Part shown: positions 42,129 to 53,122 of the stretch, in pieces | Position numbering within the stretch: position 1 is the stretch's first letter | How the letters are laid out: every line of letters starts with the position of its first letter | Assembly: GCA_033032865.1 (NCBI GenBank) | Contig: JAWHQI010000023.1 | Location: 248,001 to 312,000, forward strand | DNA: 64,000 bases | Reading direction: 5' to 3' | From: Dactylorhiza incarnata | Taxonomy: Eukaryota > Streptophyta > Magnoliopsida > Asparagales > Orchidaceae | Translations under genes and position numbers: made by a program | Notes under the pieces: model-generated | Database searches by the model: none | What the model saw: only the letters and a program-made list of their open reading frames with translations | What the model was told of the DNA's origin: nothing

Positions 42129-43297
42129 TTCCCTTCCCCATCAAGAACCAGCTTGTCCTCAAGGTGGTAGTCGGGATAAAGCTCCTTGAAATCCAGCAGA
42201 TCAACCCAAGAATTGTGTGCCGCCGATAAATTCTTCCACTTGACCAACAGCTCTGGACGGTACTCTGCACCTCGCCGCTTCCACTTGAGCAGCAGCACCT
42301 CCTCAGGAAGTTGGCGAAGTTTGCCCGCAGCGGTGACCTCAGGCAAAAGAGCACTTGGCTGCACATTGGCACCCACCTTCCGCTTGAGCAAGGAGACATG
42401 AAACATCGAGTGAATGCGAGAACCCGTAGGAAGATCCAGCTTGTAAGCCACCGGCCCCACCCTGCTGAGAATACGAAAGGGGCCGTAATAGCGAGGAGAT
42501 AACTTCTGGTTGAATCGGCGAGCTGCAGACAGTTGACGGTACGGTTGGAGCTTGAGAAAGACTTCATCACCAACTGCAAATTCCCTCTCCTTGCGATGCT
42601 TGTCGGCCTGGAGCTTCATACGGTCCTGGGCAAGGCGGAGGTTGTCGCGTAGTGTCACCATCATACGATCCCGATCACGAAGAGCCCGATCAACTGCGGG
42701 CAAAGCCGTGTTGCCGGACTCATAGCTGCTCAGAGTTGGCGGAGGACGGCCGTAAACAATCTCAAAGGGGGTCATCCTGCTGGCCGAATGATAAGACGTG
42801 TTGTAACAATACTCTGCCCAGTGAACCCAATCGGGCCATGTGCGGGGCTCGTCCATCACAAAGCAACGCAAGTATGTCTCGAGGCCCCGGTTTAAAACCT
42901 CTGTCTGCCCATCGGACTGGGGGTGGTGTGCCGTGCTGAAGCGTAAACACGTCCCCTGCAGACAAAACATCTCCTGCCAAAAATGACTCACAAAGGTCGG
43001 GTCCTGATCAAAAATAACAGCACGAGGAAGACCATGTAAGCGAATAATCTCCCGAGAAAAAAGTGCGGCTACCGACTCGTCGGTACAAGGGTGATTCAAA
43101 GCTAGGAAATGCCCGTACTTGGAGAGTTTGTCCACAACCACCAAAATCACTGATTTACCCTGAGACTTGGGCAATCCGTCGATGAAATCCATGGAAACGG
43201 TGTCCCAAATCTGCTGCGGAATCTCCAAAGGAACAAGCAGTCCAGCTGGAGAAGTCGTCTCGTACTTCTGCCATTGGCAGATTTCACACTGTCGCAC
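42017..43297 (-). CDS. Gypsy integrase core plus chromodomain-like tail (element E)
   Basis: A 426-codon open - frame, the 3' part of pol. It starts inside the integrase zinc region (RQCEICQWQKYET), so the ATG is internal and not the true start. The catalytic core follows: Asp in SMDFIDGLPKSQGKS (residue about 37), Asp in FDQDPTFVSHFWQ (about 97), Glu in SDGQTEVLNRGLETY (about 133), the D-D35-E set that joins element cDNA to host DNA. Then WAEYCYNTSYHSASRMTPFE, the GPF/Y region (RYYGPFRILSRVGPVAYKLD, FHVSLLKRK), and a chromodomain-like PELLVKWKNLSAAHNSWVDL then HLEDKL end. Chromodomains steer insertion; this one lacks some usual aromatic residues. The frame runs through the polypurine tract into the LTR, so its last about 35 residues are LTR-encoded. 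An in-frame stop separates it from the zinc region upstream. Confidence 0.88.
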   Translation of the reverse strand: MRQCEICQWQKYETTSPAGLLVPLEIPQQIWDTVSMDFIDGLPKSQGKSVILVVVDKLSKYGHFLALNHPCTDESVAALFSREIIRLHGLPRAVIFDQDPTFVSHFWQEMFCLQGTCLRFSTAHHPQSDGQTEVLNRGLETYLRCFVMDEPRTWPDWVHWAEYCYNTSYHSASRMTPFEIVYGRPPPTLSSYESGNTALPAVDRALRDRDRMMVTLRDNLRLAQDRMKLQADKHRKEREFAVGDEVFLKLQPYRQLSAARRFNQKLSPRYYGPFRILSRVGPVAYKLDLPTGSRIHSMFHVSLLKRKVGANVQPSALLPEVTAAGKLRQLPEEVLLLKWKRRGAEYRPELLVKWKNLSAAHNSWVDLLDFKELYPDYHLEDKLVLDGEGNVTPGAESRLFERQYKRRQRQEEGDNGAEPSGSAPTL

Positions 43298-43312
43298 AAA
43301 CTCCTGTATGCC

Positions 43313-43639
43313 TCACCGCATTCCGATCCAAAAGACATTGGCTCTGGCCCTCTGAAGGGTACGAAGCACACCTGCATGTCCGCCCGCAGGTGAAGAGTGA
43401 AACTCATGCATCATGATAGTCTTCCAAGCTGAATCTGGAGGAATAACCACCCTGCCCTGATGGTAAAGACGACCATTCTGAAGATGATAACTGGCTTCCA
43501 CGGTCTCGCCACGATGCAAGGCCTCCACTAATGGACGTAGCGTGGAAGTACGCATACCTTCCTCCTGTATCTCATCCAAGGAGTCAACAAGTGGCCCGGT
43601 GATGTGAGCAACAGTAGCTTCAGGGAGGCGCGAGATCAT
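43313..43639 (-). pseudogene. Integrase N-terminal zinc-binding region of E
   Basis: A 108-codon - frame with HEFHSSPAGGHAGVLRTLQR then ARANVFWIGMR, the HHCC domain that precedes the integrase core; its two cysteines fall in the next frame (C..CQ at 43290-43270). Stops lie before it (about 43640) and after it (43313). Confidence 0.82.
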
Positions 43640-43726
43640 AACCCTTCAGGCGTCTGCTACCACGTTCTCTTTGCCCTGCCGATAGGTAATCTCATAATCA
43701 TAACCCAAGAGCTTAGTAACCCATTT

Positions 43727-44161
43727 CTATTGAAGGGGCGAAGACACCCGCTGGTCCAGGAAATGCTTCAAACTCTGATGGTCAGTGCGTATCTTAAAAT
43801 GTCGGCCAAGCAGGTATGGCCGCCACAGCGCCACAGCGTGGATGATGGCCAACAGTTCCTTCTCATAAGTAGACATCCCCAATGTCCGTGGGGCGAGGGC
43901 CTTGCTGTAGAAAGCCAACGGTCGCCCCTCCTGCATCAAAACGGCCCCGGTGCCCACACCTGATGCATCCGTCTCGAGCACAAACTCCTTCGTGAAATCA
44001 GGTAAAGCGAGGACCGGAGTGGTGGTCATAGCCCGCTTGAGCGCCTGAAATGCCTCCTCAGCCTCCCCTTGCCAAGAGAAGGCGTCCTTCTGCAACAATT
44101 GAGTCAATGGTCGAGCAATCTTCCCATAATCTTTCACAAACCGCCGGTAATACCCAATCAA
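43727..44161 (-). pseudogene. RNase H of E
   Basis: A 144-codon - frame. It begins in the RT connection ([20 protein letters not shown]), then [20 protein letters not shown] with the first catalytic Asp, [27 protein letters not shown] with the Glu, and [17 protein letters not shown] with the next Asp. It degrades the RNA strand of the hybrid during reverse transcription. An in-frame TAG at 43724-43726 cuts it off from the linker (WVTKLLGYDYEITYRQGK), which is still readable downstream. Confidence 0.88.
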
Positions 44162-44197
44162 CCCGAGGAATCCCCGTAGTGCTTGAACTGTAAGTGG

Positions 44198-45061
44198 TCA
44201 TGGCCATGAAACCATACTCTGAATTTTCTGAGGGTCGGCTCTGACGCCTTCACCGGAAACCAAATGTCCCAAATATTCAACCTCCTTCTGACCAAAGGAG
44301 CACTTGGAGCGCTTGGCGTAGAGTTTGTGTTGACGGAGAATGACGAGGACCTGCTCAACATGGCCCACATGATCCTCCCAATTGGCGATGTAGATCAGAA
44401 TATCATCAAAGAAAATCAATACAAATTTGCGGAGGAGTTCTCGGAAGATCTCATTCATATTTGCCTGAAAAGTGGACGGACCGCCGGTCAACCCATTGGC
44501 CATGACTAGGAACTCGTAGTGGTCATCATGTGTCCGGAAGGCTGTCTTGTGGATGTCCTCCCGCATCCGAATCTGATAATAGCCGGAACATAAGTCCAGC
44601 TTGGTGAATACGAACGCCCCATGTAACTCATCCAACAACTCCTCCACTAGAGGGATTGGGAATTTATCCTTCACCGTGACATTGTTCAGAGATCGATAAT
44701 CAACACAGAACCGCCACGAACCATCTTTCTTTTTCACTAGAATGATCGGCGCTGAAAAGGAACTAATACTGGGACGGATAATTCCCGCATCCAACATCTC
44801 CCGAACACTACGCTCGATCTCTGCCTTCTGAATATGCGGATAACGATAGGGTCGAACATTGATTGGCTCTGTCCCCGCCTTAAGCTGGATCTGATGATCC
44901 CGGAACCTCGTGGGTGGTAGTGTGCGGGGCTCCTGGAAAACGTCAGCATACTCTTCAAGAAGAGTCCGTAACTGGATCGGTACCCCCGACTCGCCCGTAG
45001 TCGATGCCTGAATCGCCATAAGTACTGCCATCATATTGCCTTCCTCTCCCAGCCGATGCAT
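44198..45061 (-). pseudogene. Reverse transcriptase of E
   Basis: A 287-codon - frame. Landmarks: FQEPRTLPPTRFRDHQIQLK at the N-terminus (about residue 45), SSFSAPIILVKKKDGSWRFC (about 105), VDYRSLNN, FTKLDLCSGYYQIRMREDI with the first catalytic Asp (about 155), then LIFFDDILIY with the double-Asp box (about 220) and EYLGHLVSGEG (about 265). The spacing is normal for plant Gypsy RT. The region between the catalytic motifs reads NGLTGGPSTFQANMN, with Gly-Gly where the family usually has an Asn-Ala, so function is doubtful. An in-frame TGA at 44195-44197 ends it and the frame resumes as RNase H. Confidence 0.9.
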
Positions 45062-45144
45062 GCTACGTAGAGAGATCTCCTTGATCGGCGATGATTTGAG
45101 ACCCCGCAGGAAAAATTGTTTCCCGGCCTGGTGGAATTACATAG

Positions 45145-45681
45145 TCATGTGCTCTCAATCAAATGTGACCCGGTGCAACTGTCGTAGCCAATGAACTCCC
45201 AAGACCATGTCAGATCCCCGGATCGGCAAGAGATATATGTCGGTGTAACCCGTATATCCTTGCATCTGAAGCGCCACACCCTTGAGCACCCCTTCACACT
45301 GTAAGTCTGTAACTTGCTGTCATCCGCTACCATAACCTGGAAGGCAGACCCGGTATCCACAATGTGTCCAACGCGTCGCACTACCGCAGGGTGAATGAAA
45401 TTGTGGGTGCTCCCACTATCCACCAAAATGGTGATCTTCTCTTGATTCAACCAGCCTGTAAGCCTCATGGTGAGTGGCGGACTGCATCCCTCCAGAGCAT
45501 GTATAGACACCCCGAGTTCACTCAAATCCAACCTCCCCGTCCAACTCCTCCTCAGGCACCGTTTCTCCTTCCTCATCCTCTTGCAACATGAATACTTGTA
45601 TTTTCTGACACTTATGGCCCGGTGTGAACTTCTCGTCGCAATTGAAACACAGGCCCTTCTCCTTCTTGGTTGCAAGCTCAC
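45145..45681 (-). pseudogene. Retroviral-type aspartic protease region of E, frameshifted
   Basis: The - frame holds LTGWLNQEKITILVDSGSTH followed by NFIHP, with the active-site Asp-Ser-Gly at about 45410-45418 (the DSGSTHNF signature of plant Gypsy proteases). The frame before (gag knuckle end) and after (LLPIRGSD..LG..WL type residues appear in another frame near 45200-45300) are offset, so at least two shifts interrupt it. Confidence 0.82.
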
Positions 45682-47084
45682 TCCAAGAAAGTTGTGTCAC
45701 TGTCGGCTTGCTACCAGTTGGCGGATCCCGCCGTGCTACTGTTGGTGTCGCGGGTGGCCTTCCCACAGCTCGAGCTCTCTGTCTATTGAACCGTTCCTCC
45801 TGAATGCGTGTCAACGTAATGGCGTGGTTCAGTGTACGGGGCATGTGCGACTGCACCTCATCACGTAGATGCTCCTTGAGTCCCAACACAAAACAGCTGA
45901 GCAGCGTGCGCTCCCCCCATTGCACCCGGTTGGCCAACTTCTCGAACTCGGTGCGGTACTCCATCACAGTCCCGTTTTGTCGAAGTTTCTGCAAAAGAGC
46001 CTCGAAATCCTCGAACTCAAGTGGCCCAAATCGAGTTGTAAAGCCCTCCACAAATTCTGCCCACGGCACAAAGTCGCGCCCCAGTAGGAACCACTGTGTC
46101 CACTGAAATGCGTCGTCCTCCAAATGGAACGAAACTAACTGGACCCACTGCCCCTCCAGCACATCCTGATAGCTAAAGAAAAGTTCCGCCTTTTGTACAC
46201 ATTCCAGTGCGTCCCCCCCCCCCCCCCCCACTAAAACGGGGAAAATTCATGCGTGTTAATTTTGGAGGAAGGTACGCCCGGGGTGCGCCTGCTCCCCGCC
46301 ACCCTTGATCGTATCCGGCACCCGGATATCCTTGTTGATACATTGGTCCCCATGGAGGATGCTGTCTGATCCAAGGAGCCCCTGTTCCGATACCCCCGGC
46401 GCATCCAACTGCCCGGGGATGAGGAAGAAAACCCCACATGCCTCCCTGAGGAAGAGCCGCCTGCCCTGTAGGTCGGCCGAGCCCAAACTGCTCCTCCCCA
46501 GCCCGCCGCCAAGCCGTGCCACCTCCTCCGGCGTCGCCAGGGCTGCAGCGGCCCGTCCTGAAGTCGCCGAGGCCGTAGCGGCCTGCTCCGATGTCGCCAG
46601 GCCCGTAACGGCCCGCTCCCATGTCGCCAGCGCCCATGCGGCCTGTGCCGAGCCTGCCACTGACAGTCGCACCCGATCCGGCCCCCGCACGGCCTCCGCC
46701 AGCCTCGACGAAGCCTCCCTGGCTCGATCCGCTCGCGATCGCCTGCGCCCGAGCCCGATCCGCTCCCATCGTCGTCCATCCTGCTCCAACCGATCCTCCA
46801 GCAGCTGTATCGCCCAATCCCAGCGTCGTGGGGTGAGATCCGAAATTATCCGACGCCGGATTTGTAGATCCGCCGTTCTCGCCGCCTACCGGACTCTTCC
46901 CCTTCAGATTTTGCGCTAGTAGGGCCTTGATCTCCTCCATGCTAGCGTCGATTCGCTCTTCCAAACGTTGAGTAGACGTTCTCATATTCTCTTCCATGGA
47001 CGCCACCGAATCCGATAGCCCTACGAAGTTTTCTTCTAGGGTTTCCAGACGAGAGGCCTCCTCTTGCGTGCGAGTGGTCACCAT
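45518..47084 (-). pseudogene. gag of E (first body), split by a homopolymer shift
   Basis: ATG at 47084 lies about 25 nt inside the PBS and starts MVTTRTQEEASRLETLEENF, a coiled-coil N-terminus, followed by a Gly/Ala-rich middle (residues about 75-270) with repeats of the type GAGRYGPGDIGAG. After PPKLTRMNFPRFSG the frame is lost in a run of 17 C (46213-46229 on the + strand). The next frame (46231-45518) has the capsid domain (AELFFSYQDVLEGQWVQLVS, FHLEDDAFQWTQWF, FEALLQKLRQNGTVMEYRTE) and a zinc knuckle CFNCDEKFTPGHKC. As a unit it would be a typical Gypsy capsid-nucleocapsid protein. Confidence 0.9.
46213..46229. repeat. 17-nt C homopolymer in gag
   Basis: A C17 run on the + strand; the parallel position of the second gag body has C10 (47964-47973). 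Both leave gag out of frame in the same sense. Confidence 0.9.
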
Positions 47085-47100
47085 GGCGGAGAACCGAATC

Positions 47101-47111
47101 CTCTGATACCA
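47101..47111 (-). promoter_or_regulatory. Primer-binding site of the first body of E
   Basis: The complement contains TGGTATCAGAG (initiator-Met tRNA), 3 nt from LTR2. Confidence 0.92.
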
Positions 47112-47113
47112 AT

Positions 47114-47366
47114 TGTTAGGAACGAAGTGGGAGGGAGAGAGATCTAGAGAAATAGAGAGAAACTATGGTTTGAAGGAGAAGAAGGAGAGAATTACCTGGA
47201 AATGTTCTTGCATAAAACATCCAAAAGGGGGTTCCGGGCTATTTATACCCGGAACCAAGGGGGGCCGGCCCCAATAGGGGCTGAGCCGGTTTGGTTCAGC
47301 CCCCAATAGCCGATATTTAGAGAGTGGGGGCTGAACCAGATGGTTCAGCCCCGTTGTCGCCTTCTT
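47114..47366 (-). repeat. LTR2 of E, truncated
   Basis: It matches LTR1/LTR3 from TGTTAGGAACG through the hairpins to 'gttgtcgccttctt', then switches at 47366/47367 into gag sequence. The final about 60 bp of the LTR are missing. Confidence 0.93.
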
Positions 47367-48819
47367 GGCTCGGTGTGAACTTCTCGTCGCAATTGAAACA
47401 CAGGCCCTTCTCCTTCTTGGCCGCAAGCTCACTTCAAGAAAGTTGTGTCACTGTCGGCTTTCTACCAGTTGGCGGATCCCGCCGTGCTACTGCTGGTACC
47501 GCGGGTGGCCTTCCCACAGCTCGAGCTCTCTGTCTATTGGATCGTTCCTCCTGAATGCGTGCCAACGTAATGGCGTGGTTCAGTGTATGGGGCATGTGCG
47601 ACTGCACCTCATCACGTAGATGCTCCTTGAGTCCCGACACAAAACAGCTGAGCAGTGTGCGCTCCCCCCATTGCACCCGGTTGGCCAACTTCTCAAACTC
47701 GTTGCGGTACTCCATCATAGTCCCCTTTTGTCGAAGTTTCTGCAAAAGAGCCTCGAAATCCTCGAACTCAAGTGGCCCAAATCGGGCTGTAAAGCCCTCC
47801 ACAAATTCTGCCCACGGCACAAAGTCGCGCCCCCGTAGGAACCACTGTGTCCACTGAAATGCGTCATCCTCCAAATGGAACGAAGCTAACTGGACCCACT
47901 GCCCCTCCCGCACATCCTGTTAGCTAAAGAAAAGTTCCGCCTTTTGTACCCATTCCAGTGCGTCCCCCCCCCCTAAAACGGGGAAAATCCATGCGTGTTA
48001 ATTTTGGAGGAAGGTACGCCCGGGGTGCGCCTGCTCCCCGCCACCCTTGATCGTATCCGGCACCCGGATATCCTTGTTGATACATTGGTCCACATAGAGG
48101 ATGCTGTGTGATCCAAGGATCCCCTGTTCCGATACCCCCGGCGCCTCCAACTGCCCGGGGATGAGGAAGAAGACCCCCCATGCCTCCCTGAGGAAGAGCC
48201 GCCTGCCCTGTAGGTCGGCCGAGCCCAAACTGCTCCTCCCCAGCCCACCGCCAAGCCGGGCCACCTCCTCCGGCGTCGCCAGGGCTGCAGCGGCCTGTCC
48301 CGAAGTCGCCGAGGCCGTAGCGGCCTGCTTCGATGTCGCCAGGCCCGTAACGGCCCGCTCCCATGTCGCCAGCGCCCATGCGGCCTGTGCTGAGCCCGCC
48401 ACTGACAGTCGCGCCCGATCCGGCCCCCGCACGGCCTCCGCCAGCCTCGACGAAGCCTCCCTGGCTCGATCCGCTCGCGATCGCCTGCGCCCGATCCGCT
48501 CCCGTCGTCGTCCGTCCTGCTCCAAGCGATCCTCCAGCGTCCGTATCGCCCAATCCCGGCGCCGTGGGGTGAGATCCGAAATTATCCGACGCCGGATTCG
48601 TAGATCCGCCGTTCTCGCCGCCCACCGAACTCTTCCCCTTCAGATTTAGCGTTAGTAGGACCTTGATCTCCTCCATGCTAGCGTTGATTCGCTCTTCCAA
48701 ACGTTGAGTAGACGTTCTCATATTCTCTTCCATGGACGCCACTGAATCCGATAGCCCAACGAAGTTTTCTTCTAGGGTTTCCAGACAAGAGGCCTCCTCT
48801 TGCGTGCGAGTGGTCACCA
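47367..48819 (-). pseudogene. Second partial gag body of E
   Basis: ATG at 48819 (MVTTRTQEEASC) corresponds to the first gag; the Gly/Ala-rich middle is slightly shorter. A frame change occurs at C10 (47964-47973); the capsid domain follows (159 codons, 47913-47434), a stop (TGA near 47434), then half of the zinc knuckle (CFNCDEKF) before the sequence passes into LTR2. Protease and pol are missing. The frame is also open upstream of the ATG through the PBS into LTR3 (to 49060). Confidence 0.88.
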
Positions 48820-48849
48820 TGGCGGAGAACCGAATCCTCTGATACCAAT

Positions 48850-49231
48850 TGTTAGGAACGAAGTGGGAGGGAGAGAGATCTAGAGAAATAGAGAGAAACA
48901 AGGGTTTGAAGGAGAAGAAGGAGAGAATTACTTGGAAATATTCTTGCATAAAACATCCAAAAGGGGGTTCCGGGCTATTTATACCCGGAACCAAGGGGGG
49001 CCGGCCAAAGAGGGTTGGCCGGCCCCAATAGGGGCTGAACCGGTTTGGTTCAGCCCCCAATAGCCGATATTTAGAGAGTGGGGGCTGAACCAGATGGTTC
49101 AGCCCCCAATAGCCGATATTTAGAGAGTGGGGGCTGAACCAGATGGTTCAGCCCCGTTGTCGCCTTCTTCCTGTCGTTGCCGACGCTCGTATTGTCTCCC
49201 AAATAGCCGCGACTCGTCCCCGGACGTAACA
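48850..49231 (-). repeat. LTR3 of E (outer 5' LTR)
   Basis: 382 bp; longer than LTR1 by a 49-bp duplication of the hairpin unit (about 49080-49150). A PBS complement (TGGTATCAGAG, about 48837-48847) adjoins it. TATA within GGTTCCGGG/CCCGGAACC arms at 48966-48992. Confidence 0.93.
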
Positions 49232-49399
49232 TTTTAGCTAGCGTCACATCGATTTTTCATCGTCGCTTTGGCGTACAATATCATAAAGACGTAAATGAAT
49301 ACCTGTAATAATTGACGACGTCACAATGCTCGTCAAGCTTCGGTCGCACCGCCAAATTTCGGTGACCCTGCGGACCCACTCCAAGCTAGCGGCCCAAGT

Positions 49400-49860
49400 T
49401 CTACGGCATGTTTGAGATTGTTGCACGGGTGGGCACTTAGGCGTATCACCTGCGCCTTCCTCCCGAGAGTCGTATCTACCTGATGTTTCACATCTTTTAG
49501 TTAAAATGGATTATTGGAGACCATCTAATCGAGGCGTCTCTGCCCCCGCCAGCTTCTGGCCTCACCTTGCCAGACTACCTCCCCCAGCTCATCACGGACA
49601 CATGTACTATCAGTCAAGAGGAATCCTCAGTCGAGAGGAGCCCTCAGTTGAGAGGAGCCCTCAGTCGAGTAGGTCTTGGTGCACTAGTGCGATCACCCAC
49701 CATCGAAGGTCGCATGGGTTGACTGATCTGTTTTCCGTGCTCAGTTTCCGGACTTTTGCCTTGAGAAAGAGGGGATTTTCCAGAGGGTGGCAGTGTTACG
49801 TACGTGGAGGAAGAGGGAAGTCCTCCAGTGTGGCGGGTATACAAGCGTCGTGAAAGGTCC
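49400..49860 (+). pseudogene. Gypsy pol C-terminal fragment
   Basis: In the + sense, about 49410-49500 reads as VARVGT.AYHLRLPPESRIY followed by MFHI, the GPF/Y-region phrase 'RVG..AY.L.LP..S.IH..FHVS'. Later parts (LSREEPSVERSPQ; GSVTYVEEEGSPPVWRVYKR near 49780-49840) are uncertain. It is an old copy that E may have inserted into or beside. Confidence 0.6.
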
Positions 49861-50126
49861 GTTAGTGACACGCCGGCGAAAAGTCATTAAGGCACGCTTA
49901 TATTTCCTTGTTTGTTAATCGGACCGGGTGTGTTATATAGACTCACGGGGCAATGTAATTTGGATCTTGGATGGTACTAAGAAAATTGGGAACCTTAGGG
50001 GCAATTTTTCTCCCTCCCCCTTTCTCTTTTCTCCTCCCTTTTTCTCCCCTCGGATTTGGTAGCCGCCGGTGCTATTTTTCGAGAGCCAACAGATAAAATG
50101 GGCGTATGATTTGAAGCTCTTGAATA

Positions 50127-50313
50127 AATTATCCAAGGAGTGGAATCCAAAGTACAGGAAAGAGCTAATGGATTTCTACTTAAACTGGCCAATGAACAAG
50201 TATATGTATCTGATGATGATGGATTAGGCTTCAACGGTTTAAGAACCAGATTAATTTGTTCTTTGTTGAATGGAGATGATTCATCTTTGGTGACATTAAT
50301 TTATGATCATTGA
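50127..50313 (+). other. Exon-like open frame, unidentified
   Basis: A 61-codon + frame, VESKVQERANGFLLKLANEQ then VYVSDDDGLGFNGLRTRLIC, to a stop at about 50311. Its balanced composition looks like real protein, with no ATG or retroelement motif. It might be a stray host exon; no family recognised. Confidence 0.3.
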
Positions 50314-50439
50314 TTCCAATTTATTGGTTTTTCATGAATCTTCCAAATTTTGTGTCTAGTGTGATCTACTGCAGTGGTCATATCATACACAAGATTTTTT
50401 GTTGTATGTTCAGATAATTTCGTCCACCAGTAGTGGCAT

Positions 50440-50970
50440 CAACAACCACCAATGCGGAATAATTAGGCCATTAATACTAATGCTCATCTTCCCAAGCATT
50501 ACGTATATATGGCTTTCCTCCCGATGAACTCCTGAAAAACTGTCTATTGAATGAATAGGGTTTCAAATAATAACTTTCCCTTGGACCTCATCAAATTTGG
50601 CTGTGAGGCCTAGTAGAAAATTTGAATACCTCATTAGCCTCTATAAATTTTGTTGTCATTGCAACCAATGGGAGACTTCAATTCATAATCATTGAACAGG
50701 TTCAGATCTTACCACAGTCGTTTCACAGAGATGAAGAACATGGTGATGTTGTCCCTCTCTTGTCAAACTTTTCTTGACTACACAAATCAAAATACATCTG
50801 GGTAGCATCATCTAGAAGCTTCTTGATCATATGATAAAACAAGTAATTGGAACTAATATCTGCATACATAGAATTGACAAGTAAAATCATTACCATAGAG
50901 TTTTCAATATCCCAGGATATGTAGGTCACATTAGCACTTGCTAAAGGTCGATTATCTCCCGTCAATTATC
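50440..50970 (-). pseudogene. Degenerate Copia gag fragment
   Basis: The - frame 50965-50723 reads SWDIENSMVMILLVNSMYAD then ISSNYLF and LDDATQMYFDL, matching the 'W...N.MV..WLLNS....I...Y.F..TA...W......Y.D' region of Copia gags; FLLGLTAKFDEVQGKVII (about 50600-50550) continues the family pattern 'FL.GLN..FD.VR..IL'. Stops and shifts throughout. Confidence 0.65.
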
Positions 50971-53117
50971 CAATTTTTCACTTCCTCAGATGTGCATTAG
51001 AACCGACTAAGACCGGCGTAAGAATTTATTACCATTTAGTCAATGGTGGAAATTTGAATTGTATGTGATTTACAACACAGTATGAGAAGTATGAGGCACG
51101 GTAGCAGAACCCAAGCTTGTAGCTGGAGTAAAGAGGGTGGAAATACCATATATGGAGGGTGCATAAACAACTCATCGATGTTGTAAATGTGGTAAAAGAT
51201 AAGTATAACTAAAGGTTAGTGAAATTTAAAAGTCTTTTCTGTTGATGGGGACATTAAGACAGTTAGAAGCAGTAACTTAGTCTATTCTGGCAATTGGAAG
51301 CAGATGTCAGTGGTAAGGTCACGCATGTGAACATCGAAACCACAAGGTATAAAGAAACAAGGAATGATCAAACATAGGTAATGTCTGGCGAAGCAAATAT
51401 GGCATAAAGCAATTTCAAAAGTAAAATCCTTGCTTGTTACAGGATCGAATGTAGAATATAGTAAACTGACAAGGTGGGGGAATGGTGGAAAGAGAAGAAA
51501 ATTTTGAGTGCTTACTTCCATGGGAACTGTGAGATCGACCTATGATCAATGGAGGTGGTGATGGAGCCTTGCCAAAATGTCTAATTCGGGGGCTTGATGA
51601 GGTAGCGGCACGAGAGAAGTACCAGACAAAGGAATCATAGGAGATCCCTTTGGAAGAAGAAAATCTGAATACATACCAAATCTCCTACATGAATAAGAAG
51701 TATAAATACAGGTGTCTGAACCAACATAAAAATAAATCAACTTGGGCAAACCCCGTTACAACTTGAACCAAGCCAAATTAGACATATATAAGTCCATAAT
51801 TAAAAGACAAATAAATTAAAAGATAAGGCCAGCAAGCCCCACCAGGACCGTGTGGCCTTCTTCCTCCGGTAGAATTGGCCAGCGAACAAGTCTGTGGCAT
51901 CACTTCCTTCAGATCGAGTATGTTCTCAAGCTCGAAGGATAGGTAAGATTGTTTGAAGTCTTCTAAGGATTTCCAAGTATCATACTCATTATTTCCACCT
52001 AACTATACTAGGATTCCAAACATTTCTTTGTTGAGGCATGCTTGCAAAACTTCTACATATTTAGGGAATATCCGCCCCTCAAGTAGTGGCAGTTATGGAG
52101 TCACCGATAATGTCTCTACAATAAAAGGCTTTAGTAAGGATTTGTGAAACTAGTAGATCTTTGGCTTACCTAGTAAAGATAAATTGTATGCAGTCTTACC
52201 AATTCATTCTTGAACTTGAAAGGGACCAAAATATCATCTACCTTTGAGCCCAAAACCAATTTGACATGAACTGGATCGTCACTATTCATATGAGCCTATG
52301 GTATTCCTCGTACACCTCTCTTGCTTATATCATGTCAGTATAATATTATGCTTTTATTTGTTTTGATTTTTAAAATTCAGAGCTTGCTTGCCTAGTCATC
52401 GTTTACCTATTTTCATTAACTTGAAAATCATCTATTGTTCTTTACTTAATTTTCATTCATGTGGATTGTTATGTCATGTGTATTGTTTATTTTCTTGTTA
52501 GTTTGCTTGTGCATAGTCTTATGAACCCTCAATTAAATATTTCTTTTATTATTATCTGACTAGTCTAATTCACATTGCATAGTTTAATTTGGAGTCCAAT
52601 TAATTTAATATCAAAATCCCATATTCCAGACTTACATCGGCAACTCCAAATTAAGATTGAGTTCAAGTTTCACATAATCATAAGGATATCTGCCAAATTA
52701 GGTATTAAAATTGTTCAGTAAACGTAGTTGAGAAATTGCATCTTTCCTGTTACAAATCAAAATTTTATCATCATTTAGCATTATATCCAAGAAAATTGTA
52801 AAGTTTATTAAGCATCAATAAAATAGGTGAAGCAACTTCTTTGTTCCTTATATTACCATATTTCTAATCTCATGAAAATTTGCAAAGTACATGAGGTTAT
52901 TCCCATTTCTATATACTACCAGTTTTGTTGGTTTATAGTTCCAACAAGCACGGCAAAGGGCTGAAAATGGGAGAAATTTGTAATGAATGCAAACCTAGAT
53001 TACAAAATCACATAATAAAGTTTCCTTCCCAACAAAAAGTGATAAAATTACCAAGAATTTGAGTATATGCTAAATTTGTGAATCACATTTAGCATATGTA
53101 CAATGTGGGTGATATGA
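50971..53117. other. AT-rich stretch without recognised genes
   Basis: Only short frames (up to 80 codons) with no motif. It may be host intergenic DNA; F inserted at its right end. Confidence 0.5.
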
Positions 53118-53122
53118 GTTGA

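Larger units (their letters stand above)
41798..49231 (-). mobile_element. Chromodomain-type Gypsy element E, three-LTR composite
   Basis: Order on the + strand: LTR1 (41798-42128), pol and gag reading leftward (42129-47113), truncated LTR2 (47114-47366), a second partial gag (47367-48849) and LTR3 (48850-49231). One 5-bp target duplication, TTTTA, flanks the whole (41793-41797 and 49232-49236). Both gag starts are preceded by a PBS complementary to initiator-Met tRNA. This is what unequal recombination between LTRs gives (LTR-body-LTR-body-LTR), followed by a deletion joining gag to the middle LTR. Coding capacity is complete in domain content for the left body but interrupted by stops and frameshifts, so E is not autonomous now. 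Confidence 0.92.

Noticed and set aside
46231..48649. Frames of 175-204 codons in other frames or strands of the gag regions
   Set aside because: Shadows of the Gly/Ala-rich part of gag, whose high GC leaves all frames open.
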